Below the pieces are notes generated by a model, which worked only from the letters and a program-made list of their open reading frames with translations, was not told where the DNA came from and searched no databases. Below are positions 39,045 to 48,458 of a stretch of DNA of 49,883 bases, piece by piece. Position 1 is the stretch's first letter. Each line of letters begins with the position of its first letter. The position numbers were made by a program, and so were the translations under genes. This DNA is from Thermovirga sp. (lineage in GTDB: Bacteria; Synergistota; Synergistia; Synergistales; Thermovirgaceae), in the NCBI RefSeq assembly GCF_017656375.1, contig NZ_JACDOB010000012.1:1-49883 (forward strand). The letters are read 5' to 3'.

Positions 39045-39965
39045 GTGGAGTATAAAGATTATTACAAAATACTCGGTGTGGATAGAAATGCCACAATAGA
39101 GGAAATACAAAAGGCTTACCGGAAGTTGGCTAGGAAGTATCATCCGGACGCCAATAAAGACCCTGCTGCTACCGAAAAGTTTAAAGAAATAAACGAAGCA
39201 TATGAAGTTCTTAGGGATCCGGAGAAAAGAAAGAAATATGATGCTTTAGGTAGTGGTTGGCAGCATGGACAGGAGTTTACGCCTCCGCCTGGCTGGGAAG
39301 AGATATTCAACTTTGGAACTAGAAGAAGCTCCAAGGGAAGAGACACTTTTTTCAGTGATTTCTTTGAGGCTTTTTTCGGTGATTCGGCTTTCTTTTCCCA
39401 ATCACCTTTTAGAGGTAGGACGAACGCAACTGTTAAAGGCCAGGATGTTGAGGCTCCGTTGGAGTTGACTTTGAACGAGGTAATTAATGGTGGGAAGAAA
39501 AAGATTACCTTAAACATAGGAGGCCAACAGAAAAGCTTAGAAGTAAATATTCCAAAGGGAGTAACAGATGGATCAAGATTGCGTCTTGCGTCCCAGGGAG
39601 CGCCTTCACCTACAGGTGGTCCAGCTGGCGATCTGTATTTGAGGGTTCATATTAAGCCTGACCCAAGGTTTGGAATCAATGGGCACGATTTGACTATGAG
39701 ATTGGATCTGGCACCCTGGGAGGCAGCTTTGGGAAGTACAGTAACTATCCCTACGCTGACGGGACCGGTACAGTTGAAAGTGCCACCTGGCACTCAAAGT
39801 GGCCAAGTTTTGAGGTTGAGAGGGAAAGGCTTGCCAAAGAGGACAGGGGGCAATGGGGACCTTTTAGCGACTGTGAGGATAGTGGTTCCCAAGAATTTAA
39901 CGGAAAAGGAAAGAGCTCTTTTTGAGGAGTTGGCGAAAGAATCGCCATTTAATCCCAGGGCTTGA
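39045..39965 (+). CDS. DnaJ-family co-chaperone without zinc finger (CbpA-like)
   Basis: A 306-residue J protein. N-terminal J domain (1-70) with YHPDAN (HPD) motif, Gly/Phe-rich linker ([13 protein letters not shown]) and two C-terminal beta domains (from about 125). The four CxxCxGxG zinc repeats of classic DnaJ are absent, so it is CbpA-like. GTG start behind AAAGGAGG. Confidence 0.93.
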   Translation: MEYKDYYKILGVDRNATIEEIQKAYRKLARKYHPDANKDPAATEKFKEINEAYEVLRDPEKRKKYDALGSGWQHGQEFTPPPGWEEIFNFGTRRSSKGRDTFFSDFFEAFFGDSAFFSQSPFRGRTNATVKGQDVEAPLELTLNEVINGGKKKITLNIGGQQKSLEVNIPKGVTDGSRLRLASQGAPSPTGGPAGDLYLRVHIKPDPRFGINGHDLTMRLDLAPWEAALGSTVTIPTLTGPVQLKVPPGTQSGQVLRLRGKGLPKRTGGNGDLLATVRIVVPKNLTEKERALFEELAKESPFNPRA

Positions 39966-39983
39966 AGTAAGGGGGGATAAAAC

Positions 39984-42593
39984 ATGGATATGAACAGATT
40001 GACGCAGAAGTCACAAGAAGCGTTAGCAGATGCACAGAAGGAAGCCATACAGAGAGGACATAGAGAAGTAGATAATGAGCACCTGCTTCTTGCTTTGCTT
40101 AAGCAGGAAAACGGGCTTATACCTAAATTGATGACAAAAATGGATGTACCTGTAGATGCCTTGGTCGCTGCAGTGGAAAAAGAATTGGCCAGGAGACCCT
40201 CTGTTGCAGGGGCTTCTGTGGAAGCAGGAAAAATTTATATTTCTAACAGATTAGGGGCTGTTCTCATAGCGGCCGAAGAGAAAGCAAAGAAATTAAAGGA
40301 TGAGTATGTGTCAGTAGAGCATCTTTTTAGTGCTCTCTTAGAGGAACCTGATCCCAACTCTGCATCCAGGAAAATATTGACTGATTTTGGTGTTGACGAA
40401 GGTAAATTTTTTAAGGCTTTACAGGAGGTAAGGGGTAATCAGCGGGTTCAAAGTGCTGATCCCGAGAACACCTATGAGGCTTTAGAAAAATACGGTAGAG
40501 ATCTCGTTGCACTGGCAAGAGCAGGCAAACTTGATCCTGTGATAGGGAGAGATGAAGAAGTTAGGCGGGTTATAAGAATTCTAAGTAGAAGGACCAAAAA
40601 TAACCCGGTACTGATAGGCGAGCCTGGAGTAGGTAAGACCGCCATAGTCGAAGGGCTTGCCCAGCGAATAGTGAGAGGTGATGTGCCTGAGGGCCTAAAA
40701 GACAAGAGCATCGTGGCTCTTGATATGGGTGCCTTAGTAGCTGGCGCAAAATATAGGGGAGAGTTTGAAGAACGCCTCAAGGCTGTCTTGAATGAGGTCA
40801 AGGAGAGCGAAGGCAGGATCATCTTGTTTATAGATGAGATTCACACTATTGTGGGGGCAGGCAAGGCAGAAGGTGCCATGGACGCAGGTAACATGCTGAA
40901 GCCCATGCTTGCGAGAGGGGAACTTCACTGTATAGGAGCTACTACCCTTGATGAGTACAGAAAATACATAGAAAAGGATGCGGCATTGGAGCGGAGGTTC
41001 CAGCCTGTTTTTGTCGATCAGCCCACGGTAGAGGATACTATATCGATACTGAGGGGTTTGAAAGAGCGGTTTGAGGTCCACCATGGTGTGCGAATTCAAG
41101 ACAATGCCCTTGTCGCCGCTGCTGTGTTGTCACACCGCTACATAACTGATAGGTTCTTGCCTGATAAGGCCATTGACCTTGTAGATGAGGCATGTTCCAT
41201 GATAAGGACTGAGATCGACTCTATGCCTGCTGAGCTTGACGCAGTAATGCGCAGGGTTATGCAGCTTGAGATCGAAGAAGCAGCTCTTAAAAAGGAGACT
41301 GATAAGGCAAGCCAGCAGAGGCTTGAGAATTTGAGGAAAGAGCTTCAGGAGGCCAGGGAGAAAGCCGATGCCCTCAAGGCTCAGTACGAAATAGAGAAAA
41401 AGCTCATTGCAGAGGTTCAAAGCCTAAGGGAAGAGATAGAAAAGATCAAACATGAGATAGAAAAAGCTGAAAGGGAATATGACCTCAATAAGGCTGCGGA
41501 ACTGAAGCATGGCAAGCTTCCTGAGTTGGAGAAGAAGCTTCAGGAAGCACAACAACGTATAGAAGAGAGTAATACTGGGGAAAGGCTCTTGAGGGAAGAG
41601 GTAACGGAGGAAGAAATAGCCAAGGTGGTCTCCATGTGGACAGGCATACCCGTGAGTCGCCTTATGGAAGGCGAAAGGGAAAAGCTGTTGAAACTTGACC
41701 AGGTGCTTCATCAAAGGGTAGTTGGCCAAGATGAGGCGGTACAGCTTGTAGCCGATGCAGTACTCAGGGCCAGGTCTGGAATAAAGGACCCCAGAAGGCC
41801 CATAGGTTCCTTTATATTCCTTGGGCCAACGGGGGTTGGTAAGACTGAGCTCGCCAAGACGCTGGCCGAAGCTTTGTTCGACAGCGAGGAAAACCTTATA
41901 AGAATTGACATGTCTGAGTACATGGAGAAGCATGCTGTTTCCAGGTTGATAGGTGCCCCGCCGGGATATGTGGGATATGAAGAAGGTGGGCAGTTGACCG
42001 AAAGAGTTAGAAGGAAACCTTATTCCGTCATACTTTTCGATGAGATAGAAAAGGCTCATCAGGATGTCTTTAACATCCTCCTTCAGATACTGGATGATGG
42101 GCGTCTTACGGATAGCCATGGAAGGACCGTTGATTTTCGTAACACCATAATTATCATGACTAGCAATATTGGAGCTACTGCCCTGATGGAAGGCATTACC
42201 GATAAAGGGGAGATAACCGAGGAAGCACGCAATGAAGTTATGAGACAGCTAAGGCTCCACTTTAGGCCAGAGTTTCTCAACAGGGTTGATGACGTAGTGT
42301 TGTTCAAGCCATTGAGGGATGAAGAACTGGAGAGGATTGTCGACCTGTTGACCGTGGACCTGAAGAGAAGGCTAGAAGAGCGTTCTATAACCCTTGAGCT
42401 AACCAGGAACGCTAAACGGTTCATAGCTAAAGAGGGTAGCGATCCTGTCTATGGAGCCAGGCCTTTGAAGCGTTTCATAGCTCACGAGGTGGAGACTAAG
42501 ATAGCGAGAATGATATTGAGTGGACAGTTGTATGAAGGCAAGAAGCTGTTAATTGATTCAGATGGAAAGAAACTTACTTTTGCCGTATCCTAA
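39984..42593 (+). CDS. clpB: Disaggregase ClpB
   Basis: 869 residues. N domain (about 1-145), AAA1 with GEPGVGKT, a coiled-coil M domain (about 410-520) rich in Glu/Lys/Ala, AAA2 with GPTGVGKT and C-terminal region. The M domain distinguishes ClpB from ClpA/ClpC. It extracts aggregates with DnaK/DnaJ, consistent with co-transcription. Starts 18 bp after the dnaJ-like gene behind AAGGGGGG. Confidence 0.97.
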   Translation: MDMNRLTQKSQEALADAQKEAIQRGHREVDNEHLLLALLKQENGLIPKLMTKMDVPVDALVAAVEKELARRPSVAGASVEAGKIYISNRLGAVLIAAEEKAKKLKDEYVSVEHLFSALLEEPDPNSASRKILTDFGVDEGKFFKALQEVRGNQRVQSADPENTYEALEKYGRDLVALARAGKLDPVIGRDEEVRRVIRILSRRTKNNPVLIGEPGVGKTAIVEGLAQRIVRGDVPEGLKDKSIVALDMGALVAGAKYRGEFEERLKAVLNEVKESEGRIILFIDEIHTIVGAGKAEGAMDAGNMLKPMLARGELHCIGATTLDEYRKYIEKDAALERRFQPVFVDQPTVEDTISILRGLKERFEVHHGVRIQDNALVAAAVLSHRYITDRFLPDKAIDLVDEACSMIRTEIDSMPAELDAVMRRVMQLEIEEAALKKETDKASQQRLENLRKELQEAREKADALKAQYEIEKKLIAEVQSLREEIEKIKHEIEKAEREYDLNKAAELKHGKLPELEKKLQEAQQRIEESNTGERLLREEVTEEEIAKVVSMWTGIPVSRLMEGEREKLLKLDQVLHQRVVGQDEAVQLVADAVLRARSGIKDPRRPIGSFIFLGPTGVGKTELAKTLAEALFDSEENLIRIDMSEYMEKHAVSRLIGAPPGYVGYEEGGQLTERVRRKPYSVILFDEIEKAHQDVFNILLQILDDGRLTDSHGRTVDFRNTIIIMTSNIGATALMEGITDKGEITEEARNEVMRQLRLHFRPEFLNRVDDVVLFKPLRDEELERIVDLLTVDLKRRLEERSITLELTRNAKRFIAKEGSDPVYGARPLKRFIAHEVETKIARMILSGQLYEGKKLLIDSDGKKLTFAVS

Positions 42594-42594
42594 A

Positions 42595-42637
42595 AACGAA
42601 AAAGGGGCGTAATTTGAGATTGCGCCCCTTTTTCGTT
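42595..42637. terminator. Bidirectional terminator after clpB
   Basis: A perfect 15-bp stem, AACGAAAAAGGGGCG and its complement, 13-nt loop. The T-run serves both clpB and the convergent symporter gene. Confidence 0.9.
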
Positions 42638-42641
42638 GTAG

Positions 42642-44093
42642 CTATGCCTCATTATCCATTAAAGGAATTTTGCTAAAGGCCTTCTCAAGAGTCATGAAGA
42701 AACCAAAGCCCAACATGGAACAGGCGATTCCTACAAAGAAGGGATGTATGCTGCCTATGATTCCTGGGGCGCTGAGATTCATGATTTTCTGAGATGTGGG
42801 GGCGAAAGCTAAAGCGTACCACGCTAAAGCTGGTGCCAACCCACTCAAAGAGGTTCCCCAGAAGGTTAATTTCTTTAAGTTGTCCCCAAAAATTAGTAAT
42901 GCGAGGTACGGAATGAGAATAGCAGAGGCCAGAAGGGTCCAGCTGGTTGTGCAAATCATAGCTATGATTTGAGAATTTTTTGTAGCGAAGATGCCAGAAA
43001 GGATCGCACAGGAAGCCACTAAGGCTTTCCATATTAGATTGTTGGGACGTCTGTGCAAGATGTCGTTAGTTATTGCTGCTGCAACGATATGAAGCAATGC
43101 AGAGGCTGTTGATAAAGATGCTGAGACTATAGCTATGGCGAATATTTGCCCTCCCACCTTAGGAAGGAGCCTTGAGACCAAAAGGGGGATTACTGAATCT
43201 ACTGATTTTACTTCTGGTCCTAGAACCAATCTTGAGAGAGCGCCAGCGAAATATGCTCCTCCTACAACTATTCCTATGCTGAGCATGGCAAAGGGGATTA
43301 CCCTTTTTGCTTCTTTAGGGCTTTTTAGGGCAAAATGCCTTTGTATAAGCTGAGGTTGAGCCCAGACTCCTATGGATGTGACGGAAACCAGAGAGAATAT
43401 AAAAAGCCCTCCTTGGCCGGAGCTTAAAGCCGTAAAACCGTTGGTTGCATGTTGGGTAGCATCTAGTGATGCTAGGCTTGTTATCCCTTCTATAGGGCCT
43501 CCTACTGCGCGTAATGTAGCAAAAAGCAAGGCAAGGACTCCTACAAGCATTATTCCTCCCTGAAGGGCCTCGGTGTATAGGACGCCTCTTAACCCACCCC
43601 AGGATACACTTAAGGCTACTACCAGAATCAAACTCCAAAGGCAGATGGTGACCGATAGCCCCGTAACTCCTGATAACATGTATGCGGCTCCCTTGAATAC
43701 CGCCGATGCATATACTATGAGTAAGGCACTGGATAAGCCGCCCAAGTAAATTCTAAAGAGCTTGGAATCAGCTGCAGTACCTAACATTTCTGCTGGGGTG
43801 CGGGCTTTCAGTTTCCGTTGCCATAATCTGGTGGGCCAGGCCAGGAAGCGATATACAAACCATGTTCCAAGCCACATGTTACCTGCTGCTATAAGCAACA
43901 TTTGCAAGCCATACCTGTAGCATAAGCCAGAGAAGCCAACAAGCGCTACAGCTGAGACGTAAGTTGCCACATATGCAAGAGCCTGTATTAAAACGCCTAC
44001 CTTTCCTGGCAATAATACGTCGTGTCCCTTGGACCATCGGGCTAGAAACACTAAAGCAATTCCGTAAATCAGCCATATTGAAAGGTTAATCAT
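42642..44093 (-). CDS. Sodium:solute symporter family (SSS) transporter, probably for tyrosine/aromatic amino acids
   Basis: A 483-residue permease with about 12-13 hydrophobic helices. SSS features are YGIALVFLARW in the first helix, a region GFSGLCYRYGLQM and the conserved SVSWGGLRGVLYTEALQGG, with Na+-binding-like SASLSTASALLHIVAAA. Substrate is not readable from the fold; the upstream leader peptide with five Tyr codons makes tyrosine or an aromatic amino acid the best guess. ATGA overlap with the preceding 34-residue gene shows coupled translation. Confidence 0.9.
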   Translation of the reverse strand: MINLSIWLIYGIALVFLARWSKGHDVLLPGKVGVLIQALAYVATYVSAVALVGFSGLCYRYGLQMLLIAAGNMWLGTWFVYRFLAWPTRLWQRKLKARTPAEMLGTAADSKLFRIYLGGLSSALLIVYASAVFKGAAYMLSGVTGLSVTICLWSLILVVALSVSWGGLRGVLYTEALQGGIMLVGVLALLFATLRAVGGPIEGITSLASLDATQHATNGFTALSSGQGGLFIFSLVSVTSIGVWAQPQLIQRHFALKSPKEAKRVIPFAMLSIGIVVGGAYFAGALSRLVLGPEVKSVDSVIPLLVSRLLPKVGGQIFAIAIVSASLSTASALLHIVAAAITNDILHRRPNNLIWKALVASCAILSGIFATKNSQIIAMICTTSWTLLASAILIPYLALLIFGDNLKKLTFWGTSLSGLAPALAWYALAFAPTSQKIMNLSAPGIIGSIHPFFVGIACSMLGFGFFMTLEKAFSKIPLMDNEA

Positions 44094-44194
44094 GACTTAT
44101 CCCCCCTGTCTGAAATGAGCATCCAAATGGGTAAAAGTATCCCTGCTGCAATGGCGGCCATTGAAAAAATAATGAAGCTATCAATTTGATGCAT
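44090..44194 (-). CDS. 34-residue single-helix membrane protein, probable symporter accessory subunit
   Basis: A short frame behind an ideal GGAGGTGA at 5 bp encodes 34 residues: polar start MHQIDSF, one transmembrane helix (about 7-27, IIFSMAAIAAGILLPIWMLI) and a charged end SDRGDKS. Its stop is fused to the symporter start as ATGA. Position, strong ribosome site and a single helix match the small accessory subunits found beside some SSS and NSS transporters. It is too short for most gene callers. Confidence 0.82.
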   Translation of the reverse strand: MHQIDSFIIFSMAAIAAGILLPIWMLISDRGDKS

Positions 44195-44215
44195 GCCTGT
44201 CACCTCCATTAAGAT

Positions 44216-44250
44216 AAAAAAATCCGCCTCCCCGATCGGGAAGGCGGATT
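44216..44250 (-). terminator. Intrinsic terminator of the Tyr attenuator
   Basis: On the minus strand AATCCGCCTTCCC pairs with GGGGAGGCGGATT, followed by TTTTT. It lies between the leader peptide and the small membrane protein gene and so would stop transcription of both downstream genes. Confidence 0.9.
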
Positions 44251-44329
44251 TGAAAGCTGTAGGTGTTTTCTTGCACTTACCCTGCTTTCATGCAACAGCC
44301 AACCTCGCCCGAATCGGTTCGATGCGGGG
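44221..44329 (-). promoter_or_regulatory. Competing hairpins of the Tyr attenuator
   Basis: Numbered from the leader ATG, segment 1 (CCCCGCATCGAA, 53-64) pairs with segment 2 (TTCGGGCGAGG, 69-79), hairpin 44303-44329. Segment 2 (TCGGG, AGG, GG) can instead pair with segment 3 (CC, CCT, CCCGA at 135-146), which is the left terminator arm. A ribosome stalled at the Tyr codons covers segment 1, frees segment 2 and so prevents the terminator. A ribosome that goes on lets 1:2 reform behind it and the terminator folds. The pairing is seen; the outcome is inferred. Confidence 0.75.
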
Positions 44330-44381
44330 TAAAGTACAAGTAATAATAGTAATTAAAAACGAAAGCTTGCGAAGTGGCCAT
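44277..44381 (-). CDS. Tyrosine-rich leader peptide (34 residues)
   Basis: The frame ATG 44381 to TAA 44277, behind CGGAGG at 5 bp, starts about 40 bp downstream of a promoter. Residues 7-17 read FVFNYYYYLYF: four tandem Tyr codons, a fifth, and three Phe. This is the pattern of an amino acid attenuation peptide. A longer frame starts upstream of the promoter and is not the right start. It controls the small membrane protein and the SSS transporter, so a role in Tyr (perhaps also Phe) uptake is likely. Unlike the classical pheA/trp leaders, the controlled gene is a transporter. Confidence 0.82.
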   Translation of the reverse strand: MATSQAFVFNYYYYLYFTPHRTDSGEVGCCMKAG

Positions 44382-44421
44382 TTTGTCCTCCGTGCTCATA
44401 TTGTATGTTAAATTACAAAGC

Positions 44422-44450
44422 AGACTATCATCTGTGTCCTCATTTGTCAA
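44422..44450 (-). promoter_or_regulatory. Promoter of the Tyr leader and symporter operon
   Basis: Minus strand TTGACA (44450-44445), 17 bp, TAGTCT (44427-44422). The -35 element is a full consensus match, the -10 weak but in the right place. Confidence 0.7.
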
Positions 44451-44503
44451 CGTGTAAATTTGCATTTGTTGTAGAAGGGCCTATATTTCGTTTCTTTTGG
44501 CTT

Positions 44504-46384
44504 TTATGCTGCGCTTTCTTGGCTTTTTGCCCTTTTCGAAGCTTTTTTCCTAGCTTCGTGGTTCAGTATGTTTTTCCTAACCCTCACGGAAAGTGGGGTT
44601 ACTTCCACTAGCTCATCTTCCGCTATCCACTCTAAGGCCGCGTCAAGGGTTAGTTTTCTGGGTACGTCCAGGATAACGGTATTGTCCTTTGTGGAGGAGC
44701 GATGGTTAGTGACGTGTTTTTTCTTTGTTGGGTTGCAAGGAAGGTCGTTGGCTCTTGAATGTTCTCCTATGACCATACCTTCGTAGACTTTATCCATAGG
44801 TGATATGAAAAGAGTTCCTCTCTGCTGTAAGTTCTCGAGCTGGTAGCTTGTAGCTTCACCGTTATCCATGCTTACCATTGAGCCTCTGTTTCTTCCCGAT
44901 ATTTCACCTCGCCACAGGTCATAGCCTATGAAACGAGAGGACATTATTCCAAGGCCGCGGGTGTCTGTCAGAAACTCCGTTCGATAACCTATAAGGCCTC
45001 TGGTAGGGATGTTAAATTCTAGTCTCATGAGGCCTGTCCCTAAGTTATGAGCGCTTGTAAATTCCCCTTTGCGTCTGGAAATTTTTTCTATAACCGCGCC
45101 CTGGTATTCCTCTGGGACATCTATTATCAGCTGCTCCATGGGTTCCAATAGGTTCCCATTTTCGTCCCGTTTTGTTATTACTTCTGGCCTTGACACGCAG
45201 AGCTCCATGCCTTCTCTTCGCATTTCCTCTATGAGAATGGCAAGATGTAATTCCCCTCGACCTGACACTTTCAATCCATCTGGCCTTCCAATATCCTCTA
45301 CTTTTAAGGCCACGTTTACCCTGGCTTCCTGCATGAGGCGTTCTTTTATTTGTCTTAACGTGACAGCTCTGCCTTCTTTGCCCGCGAAGGGGCCATTGTT
45401 TACCAAAAAGAACATGGAAACTGTTGGTTCTTCTATTTCTAGAGGATGAAGAGGAAGGTTAGCGTTCTCTTCGAATGAGAGAGTGTCTCCTATGGATATG
45501 TCCTCTGGACCAGCTATCCACACAACGTCACCTGCAGAGGCTTCTTCTACTTCAGTTAGTTTGAAGCCTTTTGTCAGCCACAGGTGGGTGATCTTTGCCT
45601 TTTCCTGAGCGGTTATCTCCCATTGGGTTTTATCTATATCCTTCCAGGCCGTGCTGGTCCTTATTATTACGTCGCCCTTTTTGATCTTTCCTTGGACTAT
45701 CCTTCCGCACCCTACCCGGCCTATGTAATCATTCCATGTTATGCTTGTGGCCTGCATGAGAAAAGGCTTATTGATGTCACCCTGTGGGGGAGGTACGAAG
45801 TTTATTATGGTTTCAAATAAGGCGTCCATGCCTTCGGGGTTGTCTTTCTCCAAATCCCTCACGAACCAGCCGTGAAGTCCTGAGCCGTACAGGACGGGGA
45901 AGTCTGCCTGCTCTTCAGTGGCGCCTAGTTCGAGAAAAAGATCGAAAGTGGCGTTCAATGCTTCATTTATAGCTGCATTTGGACGGTCCACCTTGTTCAC
46001 TACAACTATGGGCCTTAGCCCTGCTTTTAGGGCTCGCATTAGTACGTAACGGGTTTGAGGCATAGGCCCCTCGTTGGCATCTACCAAAAGCAAGGCAGAA
46101 TCAACCATAGATATAATGCGTTCTACCTCTCCTGAGAAGTCAGCATGTCCAGGAGTATCAATTATGTTTATGAGGTAGTCTTTCCATTCTACGGAGCAGT
46201 GCTTTGCCCGTATTGTTATGCCCCTTTCCCGTTCCAGGACGTTGTTGTCCATGATGCGCTCTTCTACTCTGGCGTTGTCTCGAAAGAGCTTAGCTGCTTT
46301 GAAGACTGAGTCCAACAATGTAGTTTTGCCATGATCAATGTGGGCTATTATGGCGACATTCCTTATTTTAGATATATCTCTCAT
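44504..46384 (-). CDS. typA: Ribosome-associated GTPase TypA/BipA
   Basis: A 626-residue translational GTPase. G1 is AHIDHGKT, then RGITI (switch I), DTPGHADF (G3), NKVDRP (G4), followed by elongation factor-like domains and the typical BipA C-terminus. It acts in ribosome assembly and stress adaptation. Start behind AAGGAAGGAACTG. Confidence 0.97.
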   Translation of the reverse strand: MRDISKIRNVAIIAHIDHGKTTLLDSVFKAAKLFRDNARVEERIMDNNVLERERGITIRAKHCSVEWKDYLINIIDTPGHADFSGEVERIISMVDSALLLVDANEGPMPQTRYVLMRALKAGLRPIVVVNKVDRPNAAINEALNATFDLFLELGATEEQADFPVLYGSGLHGWFVRDLEKDNPEGMDALFETIINFVPPPQGDINKPFLMQATSITWNDYIGRVGCGRIVQGKIKKGDVIIRTSTAWKDIDKTQWEITAQEKAKITHLWLTKGFKLTEVEEASAGDVVWIAGPEDISIGDTLSFEENANLPLHPLEIEEPTVSMFFLVNNGPFAGKEGRAVTLRQIKERLMQEARVNVALKVEDIGRPDGLKVSGRGELHLAILIEEMRREGMELCVSRPEVITKRDENGNLLEPMEQLIIDVPEEYQGAVIEKISRRKGEFTSAHNLGTGLMRLEFNIPTRGLIGYRTEFLTDTRGLGIMSSRFIGYDLWRGEISGRNRGSMVSMDNGEATSYQLENLQQRGTLFISPMDKVYEGMVIGEHSRANDLPCNPTKKKHVTNHRSSTKDNTVILDVPRKLTLDAALEWIAEDELVEVTPLSVRVRKNILNHEARKKASKRAKSQESAA

Positions 46385-46642
46385 TCAGTTCCTTCCTTCC
46401 TGATGGTGTAACTTGCAAGTTTATGGCCCATCGTAAAGCCAAACAAACCAAACAAAGGTGTATTATACTGCAATTTTCAGAAAAAGCCATAATATACGGT
46501 ATTTGCAGCCAATTGCCCCCACTTCCACAACGTAGCATTTCTTGGAGAGGGGTGTGGAATGTTGAGTTACAATGAGGTATACTTTGTCGTTGAACATTTT
46601 GGTTATTTGGCGAAAGCGTTAGCAAGAAAAGGAAGTGATAAA

Positions 46643-47449
46643 GTGCATATTGCTGTTTTGGTAAAGCAGGTTCCCGATTCGGATGAAGTAAAGATGGATG
46701 AAGAGAAAGGGACGATGGTCAGATCAGGAGTTGGGGCTATCATCAATCCTCTTGACCTTCATGCCATTGAGTGTGCATTAGATTTGAGAAAAAAACATGG
46801 AGGCAAGGTGAGAGTTTTTTCTATGGGACCCCCTCAGGCTGAAGAAGCTCTAAGAGAGGCGGTGGCCCTTGGAGTCGATGAAGTTTTCTTGCTTACGGAC
46901 CCTTGTTTCGCGGCAGCCGATACCTGGGCTACTGCTAAGACCCTCGCGGCGGCTTTAAGTAAGGCAGGCCCTCATGATCTTATCCTTGCAGGCGAAAAGG
47001 CAACTGACGGTGAAACAGGGCAGGTAGGCCCGGAGGTTGCAGTTATGCTAGGGTTGCCTTTCAGCACTTATGTTAGCCGTCTGGCCATCGAAAAAGATTT
47101 TGCTGTAGTACACAGAACAGTGGAGGATGGTGTGGAGATTCAGAGGCTCCCTTTACCCTGCCTCTTGACGGTCCTAAGAGATCTCAATGAACCTTCAATG
47201 CCGACCTTAAGTGGGAAGAAAAAAGCTCGAAGATTTAATGTCGTTAAGTGGAGTCATGAAGAAATAGACTTGTCTCCTTTGGAGGTGGGACTTTCGGGTT
47301 CACCGACGAGAGTAGTGAAAATTTTCTATCCTAAAGTAACCAGAGAAGGTGCTTTTTACAAAGGCAAAGATTTGGATAAGGGCATAGAACATCTTTTGGA
47401 GGAGCTTCACTCCAGGGGCCTCTTGGATGGAGGAAAGGGCAATGCATAG
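46643..47449 (+). CDS. etfB: Electron transfer flavoprotein beta subunit (bifurcating type)
   Basis: A 268-residue EtfB. I choose GTG 46643, preceded by GGAAGTGA, giving the canonical MHIAVLVKQVPDSDEVKM start; the frame is open 84 bp further. The motif GEKATDGETGQVGP matches the NAD-binding loop of bifurcating ETFs (GxxAxDGDTxQVGP). NPLDLHAIE is also typical. It forms a heterodimer with EtfA. Confidence 0.93.
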   Translation: MHIAVLVKQVPDSDEVKMDEEKGTMVRSGVGAIINPLDLHAIECALDLRKKHGGKVRVFSMGPPQAEEALREAVALGVDEVFLLTDPCFAAADTWATAKTLAAALSKAGPHDLILAGEKATDGETGQVGPEVAVMLGLPFSTYVSRLAIEKDFAVVHRTVEDGVEIQRLPLPCLLTVLRDLNEPSMPTLSGKKKARRFNVVKWSHEEIDLSPLEVGLSGSPTRVVKIFYPKVTREGAFYKGKDLDKGIEHLLEELHSRGLLDGGKGNA

Positions 47450-48458
47450 GAATAATTCTTCCAGCGAAATTTTAGTAGTAGGAGAAGTCAGGGGAGGAAT
47501 CCTTCATTCCGCGACAATAGAGCTCACGGCCAAGGCAAGGAAGCTGGCAGATATTTTGGGCGCCAAGGTTACAACTTTGTTGATGTATAACCATGTAGAT
47601 CGTTCCGTGGAGGACCTTTCATGGTGGGGAGCAGACGTAGTCTTATGTGCCGTTGGGGAGGAGTTTGAGTCTTTTAATCAAGAGATATATACAAATATTA
47701 TAAGCTATTTGATAGAACAGAGGAAGCCTCAGATAGTCTTAGCTCCAGCCACAACCTCGGGTAGAACTTACATGCCTGCTGTGGCAGCTAAAATACATAC
47801 GGGCCTTACGGCGGACTGTACTGGCCTTGATATAGACAAAGATACCGGTCTTCTCCTTCAGACAAGGCCGGCAATTGGCGGAAACATCATGGCTACGATT
47901 CAAACGCCAAATCACATGCCGCAAATGGCTACGGTCAGGCCCAGGACGTTTCCTGTCCCCAAGCCTGATAAGAGACGTAAAGCACAAGTAAAGTATCTAA
48001 CTCTTCCAGAAGAGCTTCTAAAGAGCTCTATTGAGATTGTGGGGAAAGAAGTTCAGGAAGGGTTGGACGTTAATATACAGGATTTGGATGTTGTAGTTTC
48101 TGGAGGTAAAGGGCTCAAAAAGGCAGAAAATTTCAAGCTATTGGAGGAATTGGCCTTTGTACTTGGTGGAGGAGTTGGAGCGAGTCGTGCAGCCGTGGAC
48201 AATAAGTGGATAAGCTATCCTCACCAGGTGGGATTGAGCGGTAAGGTGGTTTCTCCAAAGGTTTATTTTGCTATAGGGATTTCTGGCTCGGTGCAGCATC
48301 TTGCTGGAATGCAGACAGCAGATTTTATAGTGGCCATAAATAAAGATCCAGAGGCTCCCATTTTCAGGGTGGCTGATATAGCCTTTTGTGGCGACCTTTT
48401 CGATATAGTCCCCAGGTTAATAGAGAAAATAAAGGCAGAAGGGGGAAAAGAGCAGTGA
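47442..48458 (+). CDS. etfA: Electron transfer flavoprotein alpha subunit
   Basis: A 338-residue EtfA. Start ATG 47442 overlaps the etfB stop by 8 bp behind TGGAGGAAAGGG. FAD-binding features are in the C-terminal part: VVSGGKGL, GGGVGASRAAVD, HQVGLSGKVVSPK and YFAIGISGSVQHLAGM. It has no N-terminal ferredoxin domain, unlike EtfA subunits of some bifurcating enzymes. Confidence 0.94.
   Translation: MHRNNSSSEILVVGEVRGGILHSATIELTAKARKLADILGAKVTTLLMYNHVDRSVEDLSWWGADVVLCAVGEEFESFNQEIYTNIISYLIEQRKPQIVLAPATTSGRTYMPAVAAKIHTGLTADCTGLDIDKDTGLLLQTRPAIGGNIMATIQTPNHMPQMATVRPRTFPVPKPDKRRKAQVKYLTLPEELLKSSIEIVGKEVQEGLDVNIQDLDVVVSGGKGLKKAENFKLLEELAFVLGGGVGASRAAVDNKWISYPHQVGLSGKVVSPKVYFAIGISGSVQHLAGMQTADFIVAINKDPEAPIFRVADIAFCGDLFDIVPRLIEKIKAEGGKEQ

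Noticed and set aside
44251-44400. T-box riboswitch as an explanation of the symporter leader
   Set aside because: The conserved T-box sequence (TGGNACCGCG type) is absent, whereas a leader peptide with ribosome site and tandem Tyr codons is present.
44277-44465. A 62-residue protein starting at 44465 as the real gene
   Set aside because: That start lies upstream of the predicted promoter; the start at 44381 has an ideal ribosome site and gives the leader peptide.
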